A DNA stretch of 64,000 nt from Bradyrhizobium sp. U87765 SZCCT0048 (lineage in GTDB: Bacteria > Pseudomonadota > Alphaproteobacteria > Rhizobiales > Xanthobacteraceae), in the NCBI RefSeq assembly GCF_018131225.1, contig NZ_JAFCMM010000001.1, forward strand, positions 1,240,001 to 1,304,000. Direction: 5' to 3'. This document shows, one piece after another, positions 8,921 to 16,883 of this stretch. Every line of letters starts with the position of its first letter. Within the stretch, counting starts at the first letter, position 1. A model generated the notes under the pieces. That model saw only the letters and a list, made by a program, of their open reading frames with translations. It had not been told where the DNA came from and ran no database searches. The translations under genes and the position numbers were made by a program.

Positions 8921-9469
8921 TCTAGTTCGGCTGGTCTTGCCAAGCCCTCGCGCAGGCGGGGGCGGATATCCGTTGCCGAGCTCGTCGACGATGCGGCGAA
9001 GCAGCGTCATGAGCAGCGGCTTGTCCTTGCCGACGATGGCATCGAGCCGCTCGTCGTGCGCGCGTGCAATCACCTGCAGTTTCCGCAACATGGCCTCTCC
9101 CGCCGCGGTCAGCTTGACGCCGTAGCTGCGCTGGTCGCCGGCCTTGCGGCGGCGGGCGATCAGGCCGCGGGCGTCGAGGCCGTTGAGCGTCGAGGTCAGC
9201 GTCGAACGGTCGCGGCCGCACAGCTTGCTGAGTTCGGTCGGCGTGACGCCCGGATTTTCGGACAGGATGGTCAGAAGCGTGTACCAGCCGGGCTTGAGAT
9301 CGCTCTTGCCGGTCCCCTGGCGGATCGCCTGGAAGGAAGCCTCCTGGGCAATGCGCAGGTAGTAGCCGATCAGGTTCGCGAGCGCCGGCGGCACATAGGC
9401 CTCCTCGCCGCCGGATGGCGACGAGGTCTTCGCGGACGCTTTGGTCTTGTGATCGGCCACGATGCTCAA
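8918..9469 (-). CDS. MarR family transcriptional regulator
   Basis: A 183-residue winged-helix regulator. The recognition helix region TELSKLCGRDRSTLTSTLNGLDARGLIARRR and the wing with KAGDQRSYGVKLT are typical of MarR. About 25 extra N-terminal residues are rich in Ser and Lys. The gene begins 4 nt after the aldehyde dehydrogenase stop, so both share a promoter and the regulator is probably autoregulated through the operator at 11006-11048. MarR proteins near aromatic-acid genes usually respond to the acid or its CoA thioester; the ligand here is unknown. Confidence 0.92.
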   Translation of the reverse strand: MSIVADHKTKASAKTSSPSGGEEAYVPPALANLIGYYLRIAQEASFQAIRQGTGKSDLKPGWYTLLTILSENPGVTPTELSKLCGRDRSTLTSTLNGLDARGLIARRRKAGDQRSYGVKLTAAGEAMLRKLQVIARAHDERLDAIVGKDKPLLMTLLRRIVDELGNGYPPPPARGLGKTSRTR

Positions 9470-9473
9470 CCGT

Positions 9474-10916
9474 TCAGAACGGGTAGTGCTGATGGCTTTC
9501 GATGGTCACCCAGCGCAGATCGGTGAACTCCGCCACCGCCGCGCGGCCACCGAACCGGCCATAACCCGACCCCTTGACGCCACCGAACGGCATCTGCGCC
9601 TCGTCGTGCACGGTCGGACCGTTGATGTGGCAGATGCCGCTTTCGATCCGGCCGGCGACGCTGAGCGCGCGGTTGATGTCGCGGCTGAACACCGCCGACG
9701 ACAACCCGTACTCGGTGTCGTTGGCGACCCGCACCGCCTCGTCGTCGCCCTTGACCCGGATGACGCTCTTGGCCGGGCCGAACGACTCCTCGCTGTAGAT
9801 GCGCATCGCCGGAGTGACGCGATCGATCACGGTCGCTTCCATGATCGAGCCGGTACGACCACCGCCCGCGACCACCTCGGCGCCCTTGGCCCTTGCGTCG
9901 GCGATCAGCTCCTCGACCTTCTCGGCCGCCTCGACGCTGACGAGGGAGCCCAGCACGACGTGCTCACGCGGATTGCCGGCGGGGAGCTTCTTGGCGCGGG
10001 CAGCGAACCTGGCGACGAAGGTATCGGCGATCTTCTCGTCGACGATGATCCGCTCCGTCGACATGCAGATCTGGCCCTGGTTGGCGAACGAGCCGAAGAT
10101 CGCGGCATCGACGGCGTCATCGATGTTGGCGTCGTCGAGCACCACCAGCGGCGCCTTGCCGCCGAGTTCCAACAGGACCGGCTTGAGATGGCGCCCGGCG
10201 GTCTCGGCGATGATGCGGCCGACGCGGGTCGAACCGGTGAAATTGATGCGCTTGACCGCGGGATGGGCGATCAGCGCCTCGACGACGGCGGCGGCATCGG
10301 CCGGCGCGTTGGAGATGACATTGACGACGCCGGCCGGGAAACCGGCCTCGCGGAACACCTGACCGATCAGGCGCTGGGTCGCAGGACACAGCTCGGAGGC
10401 CTTCAACACCACCGTATTACCGCACGCCAGCGGCATGGCCACGGCGCGGGTGCCAAGGATGACCGGGGCATTCCACGGCGCGATGCCGACGCAGACGCCG
10501 ACCGGCTTGCGCACCGCCATGGCGAGCGTGCCCGGCTTGTCGGACGGAATAACCTCGCCGGAAATCTGGGTGGTCATCGCCGCGGCTTCACGCAGCATGT
10601 TGGAGGCCAGCATGACGTTGAAGTGGGCCCACGGCGCGGTAGCGCCGGTCTCTTCCGTCATCAGCGCGGCGAAATCGGCGCCCTTGCCCTGCATTACGTC
10701 GGCGGCCTTGAGCAGCAGCATGCGCCGCTCGGTCGGCGACAGCGCCGCCCAGGCCGGGAACGCCTGCGCGGCGCTATCGGCGGCGCGCTTGGCGTCTTCG
10801 ACGCCGCCGGCGGCAGCCGTGGTCGCGACCGCGCCGGTGACAGGGTTCGTGCGCTCGAACTTGCGCCCGCTCGCGGCGTCGAGATCAGAATTGTCGATCA
10901 AAAGCTGAACATTCAT
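9474..10916 (-). CDS. NAD(P)-dependent aldehyde dehydrogenase (benzaldehyde/vanillin/salicylaldehyde dehydrogenase type)
   Basis: Oxidises an aldehyde to the acid; 480 residues. The catalytic pair is Glu250 in LLELGGKAP and Cys284 in NQGQICMSTERI; the nucleotide loop is FTGSTRVG (226-233). The ATG at 10916 (MNVQLL) is chosen because GGGAG lies 7 nt upstream; a GTG further upstream would overlap that site. The sequence resembles the aromatic aldehyde dehydrogenases used after benzoylformate or phenylpropanoid cleavage. With the ThDP enzyme and hydroxy-acid oxidase it completes a hydroxy acid to keto acid to aldehyde to acid sequence. Confidence 0.9.
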   Translation of the reverse strand: MNVQLLIDNSDLDAASGRKFERTNPVTGAVATTAAAGGVEDAKRAADSAAQAFPAWAALSPTERRMLLLKAADVMQGKGADFAALMTEETGATAPWAHFNVMLASNMLREAAAMTTQISGEVIPSDKPGTLAMAVRKPVGVCVGIAPWNAPVILGTRAVAMPLACGNTVVLKASELCPATQRLIGQVFREAGFPAGVVNVISNAPADAAAVVEALIAHPAVKRINFTGSTRVGRIIAETAGRHLKPVLLELGGKAPLVVLDDANIDDAVDAAIFGSFANQGQICMSTERIIVDEKIADTFVARFAARAKKLPAGNPREHVVLGSLVSVEAAEKVEELIADARAKGAEVVAGGGRTGSIMEATVIDRVTPAMRIYSEESFGPAKSVIRVKGDDEAVRVANDTEYGLSSAVFSRDINRALSVAGRIESGICHINGPTVHDEAQMPFGGVKGSGYGRFGGRAAVAEFTDLRWVTIESHQHYPF

Positions 10917-11005
10917 GGCGCTCTCCCTCACTCATCCGCATCGGTTGCGATGCTTGATCCGGCGTTTGTTGGCGGACGACTAGCAAACCTGCCGGAGCCC
11001 GACAA

Positions 11006-11048
11006 GATACTTGGATATCAAAGTATCTAGTTTGATGTCAAAGTATCT
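11006..11048. promoter_or_regulatory. Double palindromic operator and promoter of the aldehyde dehydrogenase-marR operon
   Basis: A near-perfect 22-bp palindrome spans 11006-11027, with arms GATACTTGGAT and ATCAAAGTATC and two mismatched positions. A second, overlapping copy of the right half (TTTGATGTCAAAGTATC) runs to 11048. On the minus strand TTGACA at 11041-11036 is a consensus -35 box, with a weak -10 inside the palindrome. A repressor bound here would cover the promoter. The TTGATATCAA core fits MarR-type operators, and a MarR gene is in the same operon. Confidence 0.6.
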
Positions 11049-11050
11049 CC

Positions 11051-11758
11051 GGCAACCCCGAATTTTGCAGGGGAAAGCGACGCCGCCGTGACATGCCCTT
11101 CGCACTGCAACAATGACCTGGCGTCGCCGCCAACCCGCGAGCAAGCCTTGGGAATTTCCGCGACCGGACGGCGCGGCGCGGCATCATCCAGGGCGGCACG
11201 TTCACGTCCGCGAACCGCCATTGAAGTTGGCGACCGTGTCGAACGGCCGCAGCGTCGACCGACGCGCAGTGCCGACGCATCCAGTCACGGCAACTGCGTC
11301 AGCGCGGCGCCATTGGCGACCATCGCCGCATGGCAGGAGACCAGCGCGAGAAAGAGAACAGACGGCGTGGTACCGACGACGACGGCGTCCTGGACGGCCC
11401 ACTGAATATCCTCGGAACACGCGATCGCAAAAGCCGACGATGCGCACCGCGCCCGAACGCGGACGATGCCAATGCCGATGCCGATGCCGATGCATCGTCT
11501 GAGCGCTTCGGCTCATCATGTCGCAGCCGCCGGAATGCGGATGTATCGATGGTTGCGCGGCTTCAAGCCGACACCATGGATCAGTGGATCGTCGCGGCGC
11601 TCGCCTCGCACGCGCGGCCCACCTCCCCCGCCAACTTCATCGCGTCGTCAACAACAGATTGAGGGGGCGGCGTATCAATTATTGAATTGTGGTGTAATCT
11701 TGTTGTTGTGCAGATCGATTCCCGATCCGCGCAGATTCGTTTGAGCCCTTTTGGTCTG
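11051..11758. other. About 700 bp without a convincing gene
   Basis: No open frame here has a good start, codon pattern or recognisable domain. A short hexanucleotide run (GATGCC-like, five imperfect units) lies at 11465-11490. The last 90 bp become AT-rich and probably hold the promoter of the lysine-rich peptide gene. The region may include a decayed gene, but nothing can be identified. Confidence 0.5.
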
Positions 11759-11770
11759 ATGGAGGACATC

Positions 11771-11860
11771 ATGGCGAAGAAAGCGAAGAAGGCGAAGAAG
11801 ACGGTGAAGAAGGCGGCCAAGAAGACCGCCAAGAAGAAGACCGCGAAGAAGAAGAAGTAA
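11771..11860 (+). CDS. Lysine/alanine-rich 29-residue histone H1-like peptide
   Basis: A 29-codon gene encoding MAKKAKKAKKTVKKAAKKTA plus a Lys-rich tail; 18 of 29 residues are lysine and the rest are Ala, Thr and one Val. GGAGG at 11761-11765 lies 5 nt before the ATG, strong support for translation; an in-frame ATG at 11759 would add four residues. The composition matches the C-terminal tails of bacterial histone H1-like proteins (AlgP, Hc1/BpH1 type), so binding to DNA or RNA is the likely activity. It stands alone, with AT-rich DNA upstream and a hairpin about 130 nt downstream. Function is inferred from composition only. Confidence 0.7.
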   Translation: MAKKAKKAKKTVKKAAKKTAKKKTAKKKK

Positions 11861-11987
11861 TCTTCGCACGTCGCGACACGCGCCGCGCTTCCAAGCCGAG
11901 ACTCGCTTTCCGCGGGATCATCGCCCGGCAGACGCCAACGTCTCTCCGGCCCTATCTGTTACGCGGCAACGAATGATGAAATTTCGA

Positions 11988-12016
11988 CCCATGGGCAGTC
12001 GGTTGCTGCCTATGGG
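11988..12016 (+). terminator. Hairpin with short T-run, candidate terminator or small RNA
   Basis: Arms CCCATGGGCAG (11988-11998) and CTGCCTATGGG (12006-12016) pair over 11 positions with one G-U, around a 7-nt loop. CCGAATTTTTCC follows on the plus strand, so the T-run starts a few bases late. It could end the lysine-rich peptide transcript or be part of a small RNA. The rest of 11861-12192 holds no recognisable gene. Confidence 0.4.
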
Positions 12017-12192
12017 CCGAATTTTTCCGTAAGTCAGAGCGTTACTGATCAGGCCAGCGCCGCGTCGCGGCGCCGCCCCTCCTCTGCAAGGCCGCGTCTT
12101 CAGGCCACGACATTCAAGCAACAATCTCCAGCCGTCACCACGCCCGCTCCCCTGACGTACGGAGCGGAGCCGTCGCAGCTCCGCCGTGCCGA

Positions 12193-12936
12193 TCAGCCGG
12201 TGAGACCGCCGAGCGACCGGCCACCATCGACCAGGATAACCTGGCCCGTAATGAAGTCGGTCGCAGGCGAGGCCAGGAACGCCACCATGTTGGCGATGTC
12301 CTCGGGGCGGCCGAGTCGCCCCACTGGCTGCACCGACGCCAGCTTGGCCCGGGCCTCATCACTCCAGGCAGCCAGAATCGGGGTGTCGATAACACCCGGC
12401 GCCACCGCGTTGACAAGGATGCCGCGCGGCGCGAGTTCCAGCGCCAGGGCCCGCGTGAGGCCGACCACCGCCGCCTTCGACGCGACGTAGTGGGCGTAGT
12501 CGATGGCGCCGAGATAGGCCCGCGAAGCGATGTTGACGATGCGCCCGCTCGCCGACATGCGCCGCGCCGCCGCCCGCGCCAGCACAAACATGCCGACGAG
12601 ATTGATGTCGTACATCCGGCGGAAGTCCTCGGTGGTGAGGTCCTCGGTCTTCTTGACGTCGAAGATGCCGGCGTTGTTGACCATGACGTCGACCTGCCGC
12701 AGGCCGGCGATCAGCGCCTCGCAGGCCGCCTCATCGCGCACATCCAGCAATCGCGCCTCGGCCCGGCCGCCATGGTCGCGCGCCAGACCTGCCGCCGCTT
12801 CCTCGACATGACGATCGACATCGGTCAGCACCACATGAGCGCCGTCGGCAGCGAGCCGCTTCGCGGTCGCGAAACCAATGCCGCGGGCAGCGCCGGTGAC
12901 CACCGCGACGCGGCCGGAGAGCCGTTGTTCAGCCAT
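12193..12936 (-). CDS. SDR family NAD(P)-dependent oxidoreductase
   Basis: A 247-residue classical short-chain dehydrogenase. The cofactor loop is TGAARGIG (14-21), the structural motif NNAG is at 87-90, and the catalytic residues are Ser138 and Tyr150-x3-Lys154 in YVASK. An acidic residue after the second strand (LTDVD) suggests NAD rather than NADP. It is the last gene of the operon that carries the first Liv transporter, a flavoprotein and a GST, so it probably interconverts an alcohol and a ketone of the imported compound. Confidence 0.93.
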   Translation of the reverse strand: MAEQRLSGRVAVVTGAARGIGFATAKRLAADGAHVVLTDVDRHVEEAAAGLARDHGGRAEARLLDVRDEAACEALIAGLRQVDVMVNNAGIFDVKKTEDLTTEDFRRMYDINLVGMFVLARAAARRMSASGRIVNIASRAYLGAIDYAHYVASKAAVVGLTRALALELAPRGILVNAVAPGVIDTPILAAWSDEARAKLASVQPVGRLGRPEDIANMVAFLASPATDFITGQVILVDGGRSLGGLTG

Positions 12937-12950
12937 GATCCGCCTCCCCG

Positions 12951-13577
12951 TCAGCGCGCCGGCGCGTCATGGGCGTAGGTCGCGGCCATCGACGGCCGTT
13001 CGCCGAACAGCTTGAACCACTGCGCCGCGTTGGAACGTCCATCGCGCCAGCCATGGTCGGGGAAGCGGAAGTCGAGATAGGCGAGCGCGCATCCCAGGGT
13101 GATGGTGCCGATGGTGACGGCATCGCCGAGCTGCGGCGCCAGCGCCTCGATCTGGTCGAGGACCGAGTCGATCTTGGCAATCTGGCCGTCGCGCCATGGC
13201 TTCCACTGCATTTCGGGCGGACGCACCACGGTTTCATAGCGCGCGAGCAGTGCGGCATCGATCAGGCCGTCGCCGAGCGACTGCTGGACCAGCGCGGCCC
13301 AGCGCTGCGGTCCGGCCGCCGGGAACACCTTGGTGCCGGTCGACTGGGCATCGAGGTATTCGCAGATGACGCGGCTGTCGAACAGCGCGGTGCCGTCCGC
13401 GGCCAGCGCCGTCGGCACCTTGCCGAGCGGATTGCGCGCCACGATGGTCATGTCGCGGTTGATCGGGTGCGCCGCGCTCGGCAGCTTCTCAACCTTGTCG
13501 AACTGACCGGTCTCGTGGGCCGTCACCAGCACCTTGCGAACGAACGGCGACGCGGGGGAGTAGAACACTTTCAGCAT
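12951..13577 (-). CDS. Glutathione S-transferase family protein (YibF-like)
   Basis: A 208-residue GST: thioredoxin-like N-terminal domain starting MLKVFYSPASPFVRKV, with the cis-proline stretch KVPTAL and the DSRVICEYLD glutathione-contacting helix, then an all-alpha C-terminal domain. A serine in SPASPF is the probable catalytic residue. It lies between the flavoprotein and an SDR, 14 nt from the latter. A catabolic role such as isomerisation or thioether/ether cleavage of the transported compound is possible but unproven; general detoxification is the alternative. Confidence 0.9.
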   Translation of the reverse strand: MLKVFYSPASPFVRKVLVTAHETGQFDKVEKLPSAAHPINRDMTIVARNPLGKVPTALAADGTALFDSRVICEYLDAQSTGTKVFPAAGPQRWAALVQQSLGDGLIDAALLARYETVVRPPEMQWKPWRDGQIAKIDSVLDQIEALAPQLGDAVTIGTITLGCALAYLDFRFPDHGWRDGRSNAAQWFKLFGERPSMAATYAHDAPAR

Positions 13578-13631
13578 CGGAAACCTCCATCAGACAGGAA
13601 CGGATCGGTGGAACGGGTGGCGATCGCGGCG

Positions 13632-15332
13632 TTACGGCGCCCGCCCGGCAATGTCGCAGCCGGCAATGTATCCGAAGGTCAGCGCCGGACCGAGGGTGAT
13701 GCCTGCGGCCGGGTAGTTGCCGGCCATGATCGAGCGCATGTCGTTGCCGCAGGCATAGAGGCCGGCGATCGGCTCGCCATCCTCGCGGACAACCCGGGCA
13801 TGGGTATCGGTCTTCAGACCGAGCGCAGAGCCGATATCGCCCGGCCAGATCCGTACCGCGTAGAACGGCGGCTTGACGATCGGGCCGAGGCACGGATTGG
13901 GCTTGTGGTCGGGATCGCCGAGATAGCGGTTGTATTCCGAGCTGCCCTTGCCGAACTCCGGATCGACGCCCGTCTGCGCATAGCGGTTGTGGTTCGTGAC
14001 CGTTTCCGCCAGCGCGGCGGCATCAACGCCGATGGCCTTTGCCAATTCCGCAGGGCTCTGCGCCTCGATCAGGTAGCCGGCGCGGATCAGCGGGCCATGC
14101 AGATAAGGACCCGGCCGCGCGAGGCCGAGCCCATAGGTCCGCACGAACGCTGCGTCGCACACGAGATAGCACGGGATCGACGGCACACTCTGGTGCGCCT
14201 GGTACATGCCCTCGACAAAGCTGTGGTAGGAGGTCGCCTCGTTGACGAAGCGCCGGCCGCTGCTGTTGACGGCGATGACGCCGGGCTTCTGGCGGTCGAG
14301 CACCAGGTGGGGAAAGACGGTGGTCGAGCCGTCCTTCTTCTTCAGGATTGACACCGGGGTCAGGAAAGCCGGCTCCGCCGCCTCGCTCTCCATGATGCCT
14401 CCGGCCGAAATGCCAAGCCTGATGCCGTCGCCAACATTGCCGGGGGGCGACATGCTGGTGTGCTGGCCGGCGAACGCTACATGCTCGGCCCGCCATTGCG
14501 GGTTCTGCGGCGCCCCGCCGCCGGCGAGGACCACAGCCTTGCGGGCGCGGACCCGCTGCTTCTGCCCGCTCGCCTCGATCACTGCCCCCACGACCCGTTC
14601 GTTCTCGACGATCAGCTCGCTGATGCTGGTGCGCAGCCGCAGGTCGATGCCGCGATCCAGCGCCGACTTCAGCAGTCGAGCGGCCAGCGCGTTGCCGAGG
14701 ATCAGCCGGGTGCCGCGCGGATAGCGCAGGCGGTCCGACAGGTAGCGCCCGATCAGCTTCGCCGCCGCCGTGAACGACTTCGCCGACCTGTGCGCCGACA
14801 ACAGGTTGGCGATGTCCTTGCGGTCCACCATCATGCCGCCGAGGGCGACAAAGGTATGCAGCGGCGCCCGCACGCTGGCAAAGCGCCGCCCGAGTTCGCG
14901 GCCGTCAAACGGCGCCGGATCGAGCGTGCGGCCGCCGAGGGAGGCGCCTTCGAGTTCCGGTTCATAGTCCGGCGAGTAGGCCCGCGGCACCAGCTTGACG
15001 GCGGTGTTTGCGGCCATGAACGACACCATGCGCGGACCGGCGTCGAGGTAGGCCTCCACCATGTCGCGACGCAGCCGGTTGCCGAGCGTCTGCTCGAGGT
15101 AGCGCCAGACGCTGGCGCGGCTGTCGCTGTGGCCGACTGAGGCCATCAGGGGATTTTCGGGAATCCACACGGCTCCGCCGGACACCGCGGTGCTGCCGCC
15201 GAAATACTCCGTCTTCTCGACCACCATCACGGCGAGGCCGGCATGGGCCGCCGTCAGCGCGGCGGCCATGCCGCCGGCGCCGGAGCCCATCACCAGCACA
15301 TCGATCTCGTGATCCCACTGCGAACCGACCAT
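13632..15332 (-). CDS. FAD-dependent oxidoreductase of the 3-ketosteroid dehydrogenase / fumarate reductase flavoprotein family
   Basis: A 566-residue flavoprotein. The FAD dinucleotide motif is VMGSGAGG (14-21) with the ribose glutamate in VVEK near residue 39. The C-terminal stretch GLYACGNDMRSIMAG followed by AGITLGPALTFGYIAG is characteristic of 3-ketosteroid-delta1-dehydrogenase-like enzymes. The ATG at 15332 gives MVGSQWDHEID, with AGGA about 11 nt upstream; a longer frame runs back into livF and is rejected. Encoded straight after the Liv ATPase genes, it probably introduces a double bond next to a carbonyl in a cyclic or terpenoid substrate. The substrate is not certain. Confidence 0.88.
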   Translation of the reverse strand: MVGSQWDHEIDVLVMGSGAGGMAAALTAAHAGLAVMVVEKTEYFGGSTAVSGGAVWIPENPLMASVGHSDSRASVWRYLEQTLGNRLRRDMVEAYLDAGPRMVSFMAANTAVKLVPRAYSPDYEPELEGASLGGRTLDPAPFDGRELGRRFASVRAPLHTFVALGGMMVDRKDIANLLSAHRSAKSFTAAAKLIGRYLSDRLRYPRGTRLILGNALAARLLKSALDRGIDLRLRTSISELIVENERVVGAVIEASGQKQRVRARKAVVLAGGGAPQNPQWRAEHVAFAGQHTSMSPPGNVGDGIRLGISAGGIMESEAAEPAFLTPVSILKKKDGSTTVFPHLVLDRQKPGVIAVNSSGRRFVNEATSYHSFVEGMYQAHQSVPSIPCYLVCDAAFVRTYGLGLARPGPYLHGPLIRAGYLIEAQSPAELAKAIGVDAAALAETVTNHNRYAQTGVDPEFGKGSSEYNRYLGDPDHKPNPCLGPIVKPPFYAVRIWPGDIGSALGLKTDTHARVVREDGEPIAGLYACGNDMRSIMAGNYPAAGITLGPALTFGYIAGCDIAGRAP

Positions 15333-15426
15333 CACTCTTGTTTCCTGTCTTTTCTTGAACCTTGGAGCCGATTCCGCCCGTCCCTTGCGGCGCGGTGCAG
15401 TTGATTGAACGCCTTGAAACCGAGCC

Positions 15427-16137
15427 CTACGCGACTTCCAGCCAATTGCGCCGGGTCTGCGCGTCGCCACGCAGCGCTTCCGGCGTCCCCTCGAAAACGA
15501 TCTGCCCGCGTCCCATCACCAGGCATCGTCCGGCGATACGCAGCGCGATGGTCATCTTCTGCTCGACCAGCACGATGCCGACACCACGGCGGGCGATGTC
15601 CTGCATGACGTCGACCAGCCCCTCGACAATCTTCGGCGCCAGCCCTTCGGTCGGCTCGTCGATCAGGATGATGCGGGGATGGCAGAGCAGCGAGCGGCAC
15701 AGGGTCAGCATCTGCTGCTCGCCACCGGACAGATTGCCCGCCTTTGTGCGCTGTCGTTCCTTCAGGCGCGGGAAATAAGTGTACATCTGCTCGATGGTCC
15801 ACGCCGGGGCGCCTGCGACCGGCGGCTGCTGGCCCACCTGCAGGTTCTCCTCCACCGTGAGAAAATCGAACACCAGCCGCTCCTCGGGCACGAAGGAGAT
15901 GCCGTGGCGCACAATGCGATGCGCCGGCGCGCCCGCCAGCTCCCGGTCGCCGAGGCGGACCGAACCCGCACTCGGCGTCACCAGACCGACGATGGTCTTG
16001 AGCATGGTCGAGCGCCCCGAGCCGTTCCGGCCGAGCACGGCAACGATTTCGCCCTGCTCCATGGCCATGTCGACGCCGGTCAGCACATGGCTCTTGCCGT
16101 AGTGGGCATGCAGGTTGCGGATCGATAGCGCGCTCAT
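15427..16137 (-). CDS. livF: Branched-chain-type ABC transporter ATPase LivF, with Walker A Arg variant
   Basis: A 236-residue ATPase of the HAAT (Liv) family. The signature motif NLSGGEQQML and Walker B IILIDEP are present. The Walker A reads GRNGSGRST: the usual lysine is replaced by arginine (codon CGC). This variant is known among LivF homologues, so it may be functional, but it is unusual. The start overlaps the livG stop by 4 nt. It works with LivG, LivM, LivH and LivK encoded upstream in the same operon. Confidence 0.93.
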   Translation of the reverse strand: MSALSIRNLHAHYGKSHVLTGVDMAMEQGEIVAVLGRNGSGRSTMLKTIVGLVTPSAGSVRLGDRELAGAPAHRIVRHGISFVPEERLVFDFLTVEENLQVGQQPPVAGAPAWTIEQMYTYFPRLKERQRTKAGNLSGGEQQMLTLCRSLLCHPRIILIDEPTEGLAPKIVEGLVDVMQDIARRGVGIVLVEQKMTIALRIAGRCLVMGRGQIVFEGTPEALRGDAQTRRNWLEVA

Positions 16138-16883
16138 GCGTGGCCCTCGCCGAGATAGGCTTCCTGGACGCGGGCATTGTCGCGAATGGCCGCGGGCGTG
16201 TCGGAGGCGATGATCTGGCCGTAGACCAGGACCGAGATGCGATCACTCAGCGAGAATACGACGTCCATGTCGTGCTCGATCACGATCAGGGTCTTGCCGG
16301 TGGTAACACGGCTCATCAGGTCCACCGTGTAGCTGGATTCTTCGCGCGACATGCCGGCGGTCGGCTCGTCCAGCATGATCACCTGCCCGCCCGGCCCCAG
16401 CGTCATGCCGATCTCGAGCGCCCGCTGCTCCGAATAGGTCAGATCGCCCGCCATCTTGGCGGCGAGCCCTTCGAGACGGACCAGTTCCAGCAACTCCTCC
16501 GTCTCGCGGTTGATGGTGCGCGCCGCGGCAGCACGGCGGAACAGGCTGAAACGGCGGCCGTGGCGGGCCATCACCGCGATGCGCAGATTCTCGAAGACAC
16601 TGAGGCGCGCAAACACGGTCGTGGTCTGGAACGAGCGCGACAGTCCGGCGCGATTGACCTTGTGCGGCGCCATGCCGCCGATGCTGGCCCCGCGCAGACG
16701 GATGTCACCGGCGGTCGGCTGGTAGTAGCCGGTGACGAGGTTGAACAGCGTCGACTTGCCCGCGCCGTTGGGGCCGATGATGGCATGGCGCTCGCCCTCC
16801 CCGACCGTAAGGTCGAGGCCGCGGATGATCTCGGCGTCGCCGAACGACTTCTTGAGGCCGTTGATCTGAAGGGCCGGCGTCAT
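16134..16883 (-). CDS. livG: Branched-chain-type ABC transporter ATPase LivG
   Basis: A 249-residue ATPase. It has Walker A GPNGAGKST, the family's degenerate signature LTYSEQRALEIG, and Walker B VIMLDEPTAGM, followed by the switch histidine in VIEHDMDVVF. The ATG at 16883 overlaps the livM stop; an upstream extension would run through livM and is rejected. It forms the asymmetric ATPase pair with LivF. Confidence 0.94.
   Translation of the reverse strand: MTPALQINGLKKSFGDAEIIRGLDLTVGEGERHAIIGPNGAGKSTLFNLVTGYYQPTAGDIRLRGASIGGMAPHKVNRAGLSRSFQTTTVFARLSVFENLRIAVMARHGRRFSLFRRAAAARTINRETEELLELVRLEGLAAKMAGDLTYSEQRALEIGMTLGPGGQVIMLDEPTAGMSREESSYTVDLMSRVTTGKTLIVIEHDMDVVFSLSDRISVLVYGQIIASDTPAAIRDNARVQEAYLGEGHA

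Noticed and set aside
11465..11493. GATGCC-type hexanucleotide repeat, first considered as a microsatellite or CRISPR-like element
   Set aside because: Only about five imperfect units without spacers or associated genes.
11113..11662. Several overlapping plus- and minus-strand open frames as possible genes
   Set aside because: Arg/Ala/Pro-rich products, no ribosome-binding site, no recognisable motif, and mutually overlapping.
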